Shown here: piece after piece, positions 1 through 5,743 of the stretch
How the letters are laid out: each line of letters opens with the position of its first letter
How positions within the stretch are numbered: the stretch's first letter is position 1
DNA from: Candidatus Latescibacterota bacterium
GTDB lineage: Bacteria > Latescibacterota > UBA2968 > GCA-2709665
Length of the DNA: 6,713 bases
Assembly: GCA_030746455.1 (NCBI GenBank)
Contig: JASLMQ010000483.1
Coordinates: forward strand, 1-6,713
Direction of reading: 5' to 3'
Translations under genes and position numbers: made by a program
Notes under the pieces: model-generated
Database searches by the model: none
The model's input: only the letters and a program-made list of their open reading frames with translations
Told to the model about the DNA's origin: nothing

Positions 1-305
1 AAGATGCCGTCCAGCGGCATGGCCTCCCGTAGGCCGGTCACCAGCTTGTCTTCGAAGTACTCCAGCGCCTCCGCCGTGATGGTCCCGCAGGCCCCGGCCC
101 ACGCCCGGATGATGGGGACGATTTCGACTGGGGCCGATTGCTCACTGGCGACGTCCAGGAAGCCTCCCAGCATGCCCACACCCGGCATCATCTCCAGGAT
201 CCGGTCACCCAGGAAGAGGCCGTAGCCCTCGAAGTACTCCAGCGTGGTGGGGACGGGGTTGAATGAGCAGGTTTCCTGGCCGATTTCAGCGATTGCGATT
301 CTCAT
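1..305 (-). CDS. M81 family metallopeptidase, MlrC-like (N-terminal part, cut by window edge)
   Basis: Reading the minus strand from the ATG at 303-305 gives 101 codons with no stop before the left edge. The product begins MRIAIAEIGQETCSFNPVPT, continues with a GGFLDVASE segment near residues 51-59 and RAWAGACGTITAEALEYFEDK near residues 71-91. This is the start typical of the M81/DUF1485 family (MRIA...QET.SFnP.pT, then GGFlD and a RAWAgacGtiT segment), whose characterised member MlrC is a zinc peptidase acting on linearised microcystin. Most family members have unknown substrates, so the role here is open. The metal ligands lie further on and cannot be checked. The start is chosen because family members begin at this point; the upstream AAGG eight bases before the ATG is only a weak ribosome binding site. 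The gene follows the small membrane protein after a 244-base spacer holding a repeat, so it may have its own promoter. Confidence 0.85.
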   Translation of the reverse strand, partial: MRIAIAEIGQETCSFNPVPTTLEYFEGYGLFLGDRILEMMPGVGMLGGFLDVASEQSAPVEIVPIIRAWAGACGTITAEALEYFEDKLVTGLREAMPLDGI

Positions 306-549
306 TGCAGGGCCCTTGGCCTAAACACCTAGAACCGGAACTACGAAAGACGTCCCGGCTGGAATTGACGACCTATAGCAGTGGCATCCCTGCAGCCGGC
401 CGGGACAGGCTCCAGGCGCGAAAGGGAGGAACGTCGCATAGGTCGTGCTCTGCAGTACAGGCTGAGGGAGCTCTTCCGATCCCTCTCAACAGGTATGATC
501 AAGCGAGAAATAGGAGAAGTCAAGGAGAGACTGTCGAGCGCGGCCTGCC
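306..549. other. Intergenic spacer with one dispersed repeat
   Basis: This 244-base gap between the small membrane protein and the M81 gene contains the hairpin repeat at 331-424. The remainder, 425-549, holds nothing I can recognise. Short open frames cross it on both strands but have no convincing ribosome binding site or protein-like composition. I see no stem followed by a T-run that would serve as a terminator for the upstream gene. Confidence 0.5.
331..424 (-). repeat. Dispersed hairpin repeat, copy 1
   Basis: This stretch matches 5399-5493 in the same orientation. Shared blocks are AGAACCgg..., then aCGAAAGACrTCCCGG, then after about 40 diverged bases CCGGGACAGGCTCC and GGCrCGAAA. The two inner blocks pair: GTCCCGG at 352-358 with CCGGGAC at 400-406, extended by CTG 359-361 with CAG 393-395 around a CCGG bulge. 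In the other copy the extension is ATG with CAT, a compensatory change. It sits just upstream of the M81 start, in the spacer. I infer a non-autonomous palindromic repeat family; I cannot name it. Confidence 0.6.
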
Positions 550-1173
550 TCAGAATCTTGCGCTGAGGAGAGGGAGTTCCCAACGGGCCTGCGGCTGGCC
601 ATCTGGCTGTAGGGACATGCCCAGCTTAGGGACCGGGACACCCAACTTGACGTGTCCGGCCTGGGCATTCAGGACTGCAGGTGCATCTGGTCTCGAGAGG
701 TCGTACCCGATGACAGCGCCTAGGGTCGTGGACACCCACGCAGCGGTCAGGCCGACGACCCAGCCCTTAGAATCCCCCTCCGAGGTATTGCCGATGCACA
801 CTGCCGCACTACCACCGACGAGGAATCCGCAAAGTGCACCCAGGAATGTGGGCCCAAAGCGGCCATGTGCCCCTTTCTCGATACGCTTGCCGATGTGGTG
901 GACCGCGGCGGAGTTCGCCACCAGGAAGGCCACGGGGGTGCCGAATATCAGTATGATCTCGCCCGAATCCCATTGCGAGTTGCTGTCGTTGATGGGCAAA
1001 GCAGCAGCAATGCCAACTGTCCCTGCCACAGCGACACCGCTGAGAAAGAGCCCACCCAAGAACTGCGTTGCCGCCCTGTGCCCTGAATCCACGCCCGATG
1101 CTCGCGCGGCGCTTGGCGCGTAGGCGAGCTGCCCAAGCAGCGCGGCGGTGAGTATGACGCTTAGCGATTTCAT
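550..1173 (-). CDS. Small glycine-rich membrane protein with signal peptide, unknown function
   Basis: A 207-residue protein I do not recognise. Residues 1-25 look like a signal peptide: Lys at position 3, a hydrophobic core SVILTAALLGQLAYA, and a likely cleavage after ARA near residue 25. Four hydrophobic, Gly/Ala-rich stretches follow at about 35-60, 71-92, 107-128 and 138-156, with glycine-zipper spacing in the first, third and fourth, so it is probably an inner or outer membrane protein with packed helices. The last 45 residues are polar, proline-rich and end in Arg-Phe, a pattern often seen at the C-terminus of exported envelope proteins. The ATG is supported by GAGGAG five bases upstream. 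It is preceded by a 250-base spacer and is probably transcribed separately from the beta-propeller gene. The role is unknown; the coding call itself is fairly secure. Confidence 0.75.
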   Translation of the reverse strand: MKSLSVILTAALLGQLAYAPSAARASGVDSGHRAATQFLGGLFLSGVAVAGTVGIAAALPINDSNSQWDSGEIILIFGTPVAFLVANSAAVHHIGKRIEKGAHGRFGPTFLGALCGFLVGGSAAVCIGNTSEGDSKGWVVGLTAAWVSTTLGAVIGYDLSRPDAPAVLNAQAGHVKLGVPVPKLGMSLQPDGQPQARWELPLLSARF

Positions 1174-1178
1174 CGCTG

Positions 1179-1184
1179 CTCCTC
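1179..1184 (-). promoter_or_regulatory. Ribosome binding site of the small membrane protein
   Basis: GAGGAG on the minus strand ends five bases before the ATG at 1171-1173. It fixes the start and agrees with the signal peptide beginning at that codon. Confidence 0.7.
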
Positions 1185-1377
1185 GGGTCGACCCTCCCGG
1201 TATGCGTGGGGTGTCTGACTCGCTGGCGGGAGGGAACGCAAGGGATGTGCCACCAAGGTGAGCAGGGAGAGAAAGCGGGATTCAGCCTGTAGTTAGGCGG
1301 TATATGCCGGCACGGTGCATGGGAGGTGAGGCGGGAAATTGCAAGGTGGGTACTGCAGGCGCAAGTTCGGAGAGGCG

Positions 1378-1419
1378 GGGAAATGCAAAGTGCAAAATCT
1401 CAAATACAAAAGGCAAAAT
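1378..1419. repeat. A-rich tandem heptad repeat (GCAAAAT type)
   Basis: On the plus strand six seven-base units follow each other without a gap: GGGAAAT, GCAAAGT, GCAAAAT, CTCAAAT, ACAAAAG, GCAAAAT. On the minus strand they read as ATTTTGC-type units starting seven bases past the stop of the beta-propeller gene. A related block, GGGAAATTGCAAGGT, lies at 1333-1347. The low GC stands out against the rest of the window. Degenerate TTTTGCA-type heptads are known from intergenic regions of several bacterial groups; their function is not known to me. Confidence 0.6.
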
Positions 1420-1425
1420 GGGGCG

Positions 1426-2170
1426 TCAGGCGAGACGGAAGAGCTCGGCGTGTCTGGCGAAGTAGAGGTCGCCGCGGGCGTCGGCGGTGAGGAGGGTGCC
1501 GCCCACGTTCGCGATCTTCTCCCCCGTGCCCGCGATCGGGTCGATGCGGGCGATCGACATTGGCGCGGGATCGAAGACCGTGAGATCGGACCCCACACTC
1601 AGCAGGACGCAGCCATCCTGGAGCAGCACCAACGCGGAGACATTGAGCTCCAGCTCACAGACCTTGCGCTCCGAACGGGGATCCCACGCGAAGAATCGTC
1701 CGCCGCCGGCGCAGTAGAGGCAGCGATCGTCGGCGACCATGGCCCGGATGGCGCCTCCCGGCACGAGGTCGGTCCACGATGTGTGCTCATCGGTGCGAGG
1801 ATCCCAGCGGCTGAGGGCGCCGGTGGGCCCGGAGTTGTAGTCGGGGATGCTGCCGGCCCATATGTTGCCGTCGGGCCCGAGCACCGTGGCGCAGGTACGG
1901 TACTGACCGTGGCCGATCGGGCCGAGCTCGCGAGGGTTGCTGTCCTTCTCCTTGCCGGGTTGCCAGGGGCGCTCTGGATCGTAGGGGGAGGGGGACCTTG
2001 ACGAGCTCTCCGCTCTCCGAGTGGTAGCCGATTAGCTCGCATCCCGTGGTGGCGTAGTAGGAGATGTAGAACATCCCAGGGCGGCCCCTGCGGCTTGGCG
2101 CGAAGGCAGCGTGGGCGTTGCCGTAGTCGACCGCCTTGAGCGGAATCCCAATGCATTCAGCACGTCGCAT
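1426..2170 (-). pseudogene. Beta-propeller protein, split by a one-base frameshift
   Basis: The ATG at 2168-2170 opens a frame that reads sensibly for 62 residues, up to ELVKVPLP, then turns into Arg/Pro-rich text. Dropping one base in the minus-strand C-runs (plus-strand G-runs 1984-1988 or 1990-1994) continues it as YDPERPWQPGKEKDSNPREL and on into a frame ending at the TGA at 1426-1428. The joined product is 247 residues. It carries propeller-like blades: ATVLGPDGNIWAGSIPDYNS near 93-112, ALSRWDPRTDE near 118-127, RFFAWDPRSE near 157-166, and a final GDLYFARHAELFRLA. The WDPRT and GPDGNIW motifs are typical of SMP-30/Vgb-like and Kelch-like propellers. With perhaps four blades visible it is short for a closed propeller, so it may be a fragment or may pair with another chain. 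No signal peptide is seen. It starts 42 bases after the dehydratase stop, so the two are probably co-transcribed. Whether the frameshift is real or a homopolymer error cannot be told from one sequence. Confidence 0.75.
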
Positions 2171-2212
2171 GGGCCAGACCGATCCGAGAACGGGAGTCCG
2201 GAATCAGACCTC

Positions 2213-3175
2213 TTAGGGTAGCGCGGCGATGGCGGCGAGGAGGGCGCGGATGTAGCCGATGGAGTAGGCGAGGCCGTGGCTCGGGCCCTCGCTGTCTCCC
2301 TCGATAGGCGGGATGTGGTCGGGATTGACGCAGCCGTCGAAGCCTACCTTCTGAAGCTCGAGAAGGACCTTGAACATGTTCATGTCGCCGTCGTCGAGGA
2401 GTACCTCCTCGAAACCGCGCGCCGTGGCCAGGCTTCCCCGCACATTCCGGAAGTGAACGGTGAAGATGCGGCCCTTTCGGCCGTAGTTGTTGATCTCGTC
2501 CAGGATGAGCGGCGTGCCCCCGGCTTCGGCCCGGGTGCCGCAGCAGTAGAGGTAGCCGACATTACGACTCGGGAAGGCGTCGATCACGCGGTGGTAGCCC
2601 AAACCCCCAAAGGGCGTGTCGGGTAAAGGGGTGTCGGAAGGATGGAGGGCGAGCTTGAGGTCGTACTCCTCGGCCAGGGGGACGAGTTCGGCGTAGACCG
2701 CGCAGAAGCGCTCCCACCAGCGCTCCAGGGCTTCCTGATCGGGGGTATCGGGCCTGTCTCTGTTGAGCTCGAGGCTTTCCGAGCGGGAGAGGTAGCCCCC
2801 GCGGTGGGGCGCCCGAAACCGGACGAGCTGCTCGTTGAACGTGTCGCCGGCGAAGCGCTGGCGTACGATCGGTACCCCGGCCTCGCCGAAGACCTTCATC
2901 GCATTGCAGGTGTTCTCGAGCTCCACCTCGCCGCCGGGACGGTCCTGCATGAAGGCCTCGGTGATGTCGGGGAGCGTGACCCTGTTGATGTCGAGGCCCC
3001 AGGAACGGATCCGCTTGCGGATCTTGATCACCTCATCGAGGTCGGGATACCCCTGCTCCTTCATGCCGGGGAAGTCCCCGGCGCCACCGAAGTCGAAGCA
3101 TTCCGCGCCGAGCTGGGTGACCCGCTTGAGGTAGCTGTCGGTGAGACCGCCGTGCCAGACGGATAGTCGGATCAT
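2213..3175 (-). CDS. Mannonate dehydratase-like TIM-barrel enzyme
   Basis: A 320-residue protein resembling UxuA, which dehydrates D-mannonate to 2-keto-3-deoxygluconate in the cytoplasm with a divalent metal. Visible motifs fit that family: LALHPSDTPLPDTPFGG at 175-191 (His178), YLYCCGTRAEAGG at 208-220 (Cys211/212), FTVHFRNVRGS at 238-248 (His241) and NPDHIPPIEGD at 284-294 (Asp286, His287), matching the family's His, Cys, His and Asp metal-ligand positions. The protein is shorter than E. coli UxuA (394 residues) and the segments between motifs are compact, so the true substrate may be another sugar acid. AAGGAG at 3186-3191 sits ten bases before the ATG. The start is preceded by a 471-base spacer full of inverted repeats, which on this strand would be the 5' leader. 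The propeller gene follows 42 bases after the TAA. No symbol is given because orthology to uxuA is not shown. Confidence 0.8.
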   Translation of the reverse strand: MIRLSVWHGGLTDSYLKRVTQLGAECFDFGGAGDFPGMKEQGYPDLDEVIKIRKRIRSWGLDINRVTLPDITEAFMQDRPGGEVELENTCNAMKVFGEAGVPIVRQRFAGDTFNEQLVRFRAPHRGGYLSRSESLELNRDRPDTPDQEALERWWERFCAVYAELVPLAEEYDLKLALHPSDTPLPDTPFGGLGYHRVIDAFPSRNVGYLYCCGTRAEAGGTPLILDEINNYGRKGRIFTVHFRNVRGSLATARGFEEVLLDDGDMNMFKVLLELQKVGFDGCVNPDHIPPIEGDSEGPSHGLAYSIGYIRALLAAIAALP

Positions 3176-3185
3176 GGAGATGGGT

Positions 3186-3191
3186 CTCCTT
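3186..3191 (-). promoter_or_regulatory. Ribosome binding site of the mannonate dehydratase-like gene
   Basis: AAGGAG on the minus strand lies ten bases before the ATG at 3173-3175, a slightly long but workable spacing that supports this start. Confidence 0.6.
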
Positions 3192-3263
3192 GGAGTGGTT
3201 GATTGGGGTACGACGGCGCGTGTGAGGCGCGAGCTGATCTACCTGGAGCCGCGCGTGCCTACG

Positions 3264-3340
3264 GGATTGGCATTGCTGCGAACGACACCCTTTGTCACTG
3301 CGTAACCTGGTTGCTCTGGCCCTGGTACAGATGCCAATCC
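3264..3340. repeat. 10-bp perfect inverted repeat enclosing 57 bases
   Basis: GGATTGGCAT at 3264-3273 is the exact reverse complement of ATGCCAATCC at 3331-3340. The arms enclose 57 bases that hold only a short GACA/TGTC stem. The right arm ends four bases before the next large hairpin, so the two form adjacent stems. Confidence 0.7.
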
Positions 3341-3344
3341 GATG

Positions 3345-3372
3345 CCAGCGAGGGGATGAATCCCCTCGCTGG
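3345..3372. repeat. 12-bp perfect hairpin with a TGAA loop
   Basis: CCAGCGAGGGGA at 3345-3356 and TCCCCTCGCTGG at 3361-3372 are exact reverse complements around the four-base loop TGAA. It is the strongest stem in the window. No T-run follows on either strand, so it is not a classical terminator. It is directly followed by a further stem, GCAGGA 3377-3382 with TCCTGC 3388-3393 (loop AGCCC). Confidence 0.75.
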
Positions 3373-3424
3373 GGAGGCAGGAAGCCCTCCTGCGTCGGGC
3401 TGGACTCCTGTTCCCTTGGGTTCC

Positions 3425-3475
3425 ACAGGCTGCCGCCTGTCCCCGGCCTACAAGCGTCTACGCTTGCGGGACAGG
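3425..3475. repeat. Overlapping, mutually exclusive hairpins
   Basis: ACAGGC 3425-3430 pairs with GCCTGT 3435-3440 across the loop TGCC. The overlapping CCTGTCCC 3436-3443 pairs instead with GGGACAGG 3468-3475, closing over an inner hairpin CAAGCG 3451-3456 / CGCTTG 3461-3466 with loop TCTA. The two outer stems share bases 3436-3440 and cannot form together. The octamer GGGACAGG also occurs in the stem region of both copies of the dispersed repeat (402-409 and 5471-5478). Confidence 0.65.
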
Positions 3476-3646
3476 TGTGTCAGCTTGGAGCGGCCAGCTC
3501 CCGCGAACGCCCAGGTGGTGGGCTCTCACCGGTCCAGCGCCCTACCGGTGTCTGTGGTGGTGTCGGAGCCTTCTTGCTTGTGCCTGACTCGGGAGCTCCT
3601 CGCAACCCAGACCCGCGCTCAGTGGACGGTTTCGGATCCGATTGCA

Positions 3647-5191
3647 TCACGCCTCGACCAACTCCTTTTCCCCTTCCTCCACCTCATTACCTTGGAGCGT
3701 CACTTCGGCGCCCTCGGAGATGACGGCCGCGTCTCCGCAATTGGCGAAGGCGTTCTGCTCCACCGTGCCCGACCCTCCGCGGAAGAGGATGCCGCACCGC
3801 GGATGGCCACTGATGCGGCAGCGGTCGACGCGGAGGTCGGCGCCGCTCTCGACGATCACGCCGGCGGCGTCGGGGCCTTCGGCGGTTTCGGTGCGCGATA
3901 GCACCAGCCTGCAGAGCCTGGTGTTGTCACCCGCGACGATCAGGGCCGGACGGTCACCGGAAGCGACGAGCCGCGTGGACCCCTCGTCGCCGACAAGGGT
4001 GACCCCGGTGGGGACGCGGATCGGTGCGTCGAGCTCGTAGGTCCAGGAGGGGATGAAGACGATGCCGCCGGACGCCTCGACGGATGCTATGGCGTCCACG
4101 ATGGCCTTCTGCGAGTCCTCCTCCACGGTGACGTCGGCGTGGGTGCGGCTGGGTGGCAGGTCGAGGACTTCGCCGTCGACCGTGATGTCCCTTCCGGCCA
4201 TGATCTCGAACGGGATCTCGACATTCTCGAGGACGTTGTCCTCGAAGACCATGTCGTGGACCTCGGAGCCCTCGATGTATTGGCCGTTGTGGATGCCCGG
4301 ATGGATGTTACAGAAGCGTCTGACGTTCCGGAAGACGTTGTGGTGGATCCGGCCCGAGCCGTCGGAGAGAGAGAGGCCCGTGCGCTGGCTCTCGACGAAG
4401 TTGTGGGCGATCTCGATCTCCCCGGACATGCCCGGATGTGTGTCCAGGGCACCCACGCGGTAGGTCTCGTCGTCGCCGTGGATGTAGCAGTGGAGGCACT
4501 TGTACATCGTCCCCGCGCCGTTGGAGGCTATGGCGTGCCGGTTCTGCTCGAGCTCGGAGTCGGTGACCACGGCGTGCCCACCACCGCCGACCATCACGCC
4601 GTAGCCGTACCCGTTCTGCGTGTTGTGGTGGTCGTAGACGTACTCGACGGTGGCCTCTGCGTTGTCGGTCACGCCGATGGCGAAGTGACCGAAGGCGAAG
4701 AGCTCGAGGTGGTCCACCCGGCATCCTGTGCAGCCGTTCGTGATGCTGATCCCTTTGGATCTGTTCTGGAACATCCGAACGGTGGTGAGGCCCTGGAGCC
4801 GGAACTGGGTGAAGCGGATGTTGTCGCCCTCGGTGACGAAGACCGTGGTTTGCTCGGCCGTGTAGATGAGTGTGGAGCGGCCCGCTCCGTGAATCGTGAT
4901 GTTGCCCGGTACCGACACCGTGTCATCGATCCGGTAGGTTCCGGGCGGTACGTAGACGGTTCCGCCGCCCTTGCCCACGGCCTCACCGATGGCTTCGCGG
5001 AAGGCCCCGGAGGCGTCCTCCGGGTAGGCCTGGTACGGGGCATCGTGCCTTCCGGGCGCATCGACGACCGCGGCCGGGGACTCAACGGTCAGCTGTTCGT
5101 CACTCGGACCTACGGGCCCCCGGGGGCCGTAGCCTTCGGGGATGGGGTGCGTGCCACGGCCGGAGCGGGTGGTGAATGCCTGTGCGGACAC
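3647..5191 (-). CDS. Right-handed parallel beta-helix protein (pectate lyase-like fold), duplicated module
   Basis: A 514-residue protein. Residues 63-130 form a typical opening of pectate lyase superfamily beta-helices: an amphipathic helix (FREAIGEAV), GGGTVYVPPGTYRI, then VPGNITIHGAGRSTLI. Coils follow at about 120-330, rich in right-handed turn motifs such as HHNTQNGYGYG, SELEQNRHAIASNG, HNFVESQRTGLSLSDGSG and VFEDNVLENV. At 362-432 the opening module recurs (KAIVDAIASVEASGGIVFIPSWTYEL, VPTGVTLVGDEGSTRLV), followed by a shorter set of coils to residue 504. Proteins of this fold cleave or bind acidic polysaccharides; I cannot identify a lyase active site, so substrate and activity are open. 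No signal peptide or lipobox is evident, unusual for a polysaccharide-acting enzyme. The start is GTG, fixed by AAGGAGG seven bases upstream. It begins 16 bases after the enolase-superfamily tail, which suggests the two were once translationally coupled. Confidence 0.88.
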   Translation of the reverse strand: MSAQAFTTRSGRGTHPIPEGYGPRGPVGPSDEQLTVESPAAVVDAPGRHDAPYQAYPEDASGAFREAIGEAVGKGGGTVYVPPGTYRIDDTVSVPGNITIHGAGRSTLIYTAEQTTVFVTEGDNIRFTQFRLQGLTTVRMFQNRSKGISITNGCTGCRVDHLELFAFGHFAIGVTDNAEATVEYVYDHHNTQNGYGYGVMVGGGGHAVVTDSELEQNRHAIASNGAGTMYKCLHCYIHGDDETYRVGALDTHPGMSGEIEIAHNFVESQRTGLSLSDGSGRIHHNVFRNVRRFCNIHPGIHNGQYIEGSEVHDMVFEDNVLENVEIPFEIMAGRDITVDGEVLDLPPSRTHADVTVEEDSQKAIVDAIASVEASGGIVFIPSWTYELDAPIRVPTGVTLVGDEGSTRLVASGDRPALIVAGDNTRLCRLVLSRTETAEGPDAAGVIVESGADLRVDRCRISGHPRCGILFRGGSGTVEQNAFANCGDAAVISEGAEVTLQGNEVEEGEKELVEA

Positions 5192-5198
5192 AGTTATG

Positions 5199-5205
5199 CC
5201 TCCTT
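5199..5205 (-). promoter_or_regulatory. Strong ribosome binding site deciding a GTG start
   Basis: AAGGAGG on the minus strand lies seven bases before the GTG at 5189-5191 and just after the TAG (5207-5209) of the preceding gene tail. It is the best Shine-Dalgarno sequence in the window and supports the GTG start of the beta-helix protein. Confidence 0.8.
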
Positions 5206-5206
5206 G

Positions 5207-5386
5207 CTAGTTTTCGTGGTCGACTTCATAGCGGGCGAGGGCCTCGGGGTTGAGCTCGATGCCCAGCCCGGGGCGCTCGGGAAGCGGGATACGGCCATCG
5301 GCCATCGTGAGCTCGTCGGCTACGAGGTCCCGACGCAGCACACTCTCGGACAGCTCCGCCGGCAGGAACTCGATGTAGGGGCAGCA
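5207..5386 (-). pseudogene. 3' remnant of an enolase-superfamily (mandelate racemase/MLE-type) sugar-acid dehydratase gene
   Basis: The last 59 codons read CCPYIEFLPAELSESVLRRD and continue with LVADEL, then DGRIPLPERPGLGIELNPEA and LARYEV before the TAG at 5207-5209. This is the C-terminal signature of mandelate racemase/muconate lactonizing-type members of the enolase superfamily (PY.EF, LR..L, DG.I.LP..PGLGiEl....L.RY), which normally span 350-400 residues and include many sugar-acid dehydratases. The barrel domain and its catalytic residues are absent. Upstream of about 5387 the frame stays open to 5557 but the text no longer resembles the family, and the dispersed hairpin repeat begins at 5399. 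I infer that the 5' five-sixths was lost by insertion or deletion at the repeat. The tail ends directly before the beta-helix ribosome binding site. Confidence 0.75.
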
Positions 5387-5398
5387 CGCTGATACGTC

Positions 5399-5493
5399 AG
5401 AACCCGGTTGCCACGAAAGACATCCCGGATGCAGCCAATCCGCTACTTGAGTGTTACTGCGATTCCATCCGGGACAGGCTCCGGGCACGAAAA
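5399..5493 (-). repeat. Dispersed hairpin repeat, copy 2
   Basis: It matches 331-424 in the same orientation: AGAACCcgg..., cACGAAAGACaTCCCGG, a diverged middle, then CCGGGACAGGCTCC and GGCaCGAAA. TCCCGGATG at 5423-5431 pairs with CATCCGGGA at 5466-5474, a perfect 9-bp stem over a 34-base loop. One edge lies about 12 bases from the point where enolase-superfamily similarity stops, which suggests the element marks or caused the truncation. Confidence 0.65.
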
Positions 5494-5709
5494 CTGCAGC
5501 ATTCCGGATGGGGGAAGGCCCTGGCGTCGGCGGACTGAGAGCGACGTGGGGATCCACGCCCGGAGTTCAGCGTCCCGCAGGCATCGTGCGTGCTCCAGGA
5601 CGGTGCTGTCTGTACCCAAGGCGGGAGCTCCCTGCCACCCCGCCGCAACTCCGGCTGCTCCTTCGCGGTTCGTACAACAGACCGGGAGGACCGGCAGCCC
5701 GACGAAGGA

Positions 5710-5743
5710 GGGGTTCCCAGCCGTGAGCCCAGGGGTTCCAGCC
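5710..5743. repeat. Two short direct repeats, 22-base period
   Basis: GGGGTTCCCAGCC at 5710-5722 and GGGGTTCCAGCC at 5732-5743 start 22 bases apart, close to two helical turns, and lie just downstream of the sulfatase stop. They could be part of a longer repeat family or a tandem binding site; nothing else supports either reading. Confidence 0.4.

Larger units (their letters stand above)
3176..3646. other. Long structured intergenic spacer
   Basis: Between the beta-helix stop and the dehydratase start lie 471 bases without a supported gene. The part 3264-3475 holds a dense set of inverted repeats, listed separately. The part 3476-3646 contains only short stems: GGAGC/GCTCC around 3486-3500 and CACCGG/CCGGTG with a 12-base loop beginning near 3528. 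No run of T on either strand follows any stem, so no intrinsic terminator is evident. Plus-strand open frames here are compositionally biased and lack support. Confidence 0.6.

Noticed and set aside
263..1123. A 286-codon open frame on the plus strand
   Set aside because: It overlaps the M81 start, a repeat and the small membrane protein, has no ribosome binding site and no coherent composition; it is a shadow of the minus-strand genes and spacer.
3345..3372. 12-bp hairpin as an intrinsic terminator
   Set aside because: No T-run follows the stem on either strand, and it lies about 275 bases beyond the beta-helix stop.
3264..3475. CRISPR array or tRNA
   Set aside because: The stems all differ in sequence and there is no regular repeat-spacer period; no cloverleaf with T-loop or CCA end can be drawn.
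3203..3901. A 232-codon plus-strand frame across the structured spacer
   Set aside because: Half of it covers inverted repeats and the other half is antisense to the end of the beta-helix gene; no protein-like pattern and no TnpB-type motif is visible.
4139..5392. A 417-codon open frame on the plus strand
   Set aside because: It runs antisense to the beta-helix gene in a GC-rich codon phase that avoids stops. Its product is Val/Asp/Gly-rich with no domain pattern, while the opposite strand has clear family motifs and a strong ribosome binding site.
5387..5557. Extension of the enolase-superfamily tail to an ATG at 5557
   Set aside because: The frame is open but lies within the dispersed repeat and gives Pro/Trp/Ser-rich text unlike the family; the remaining tail has no proper start.
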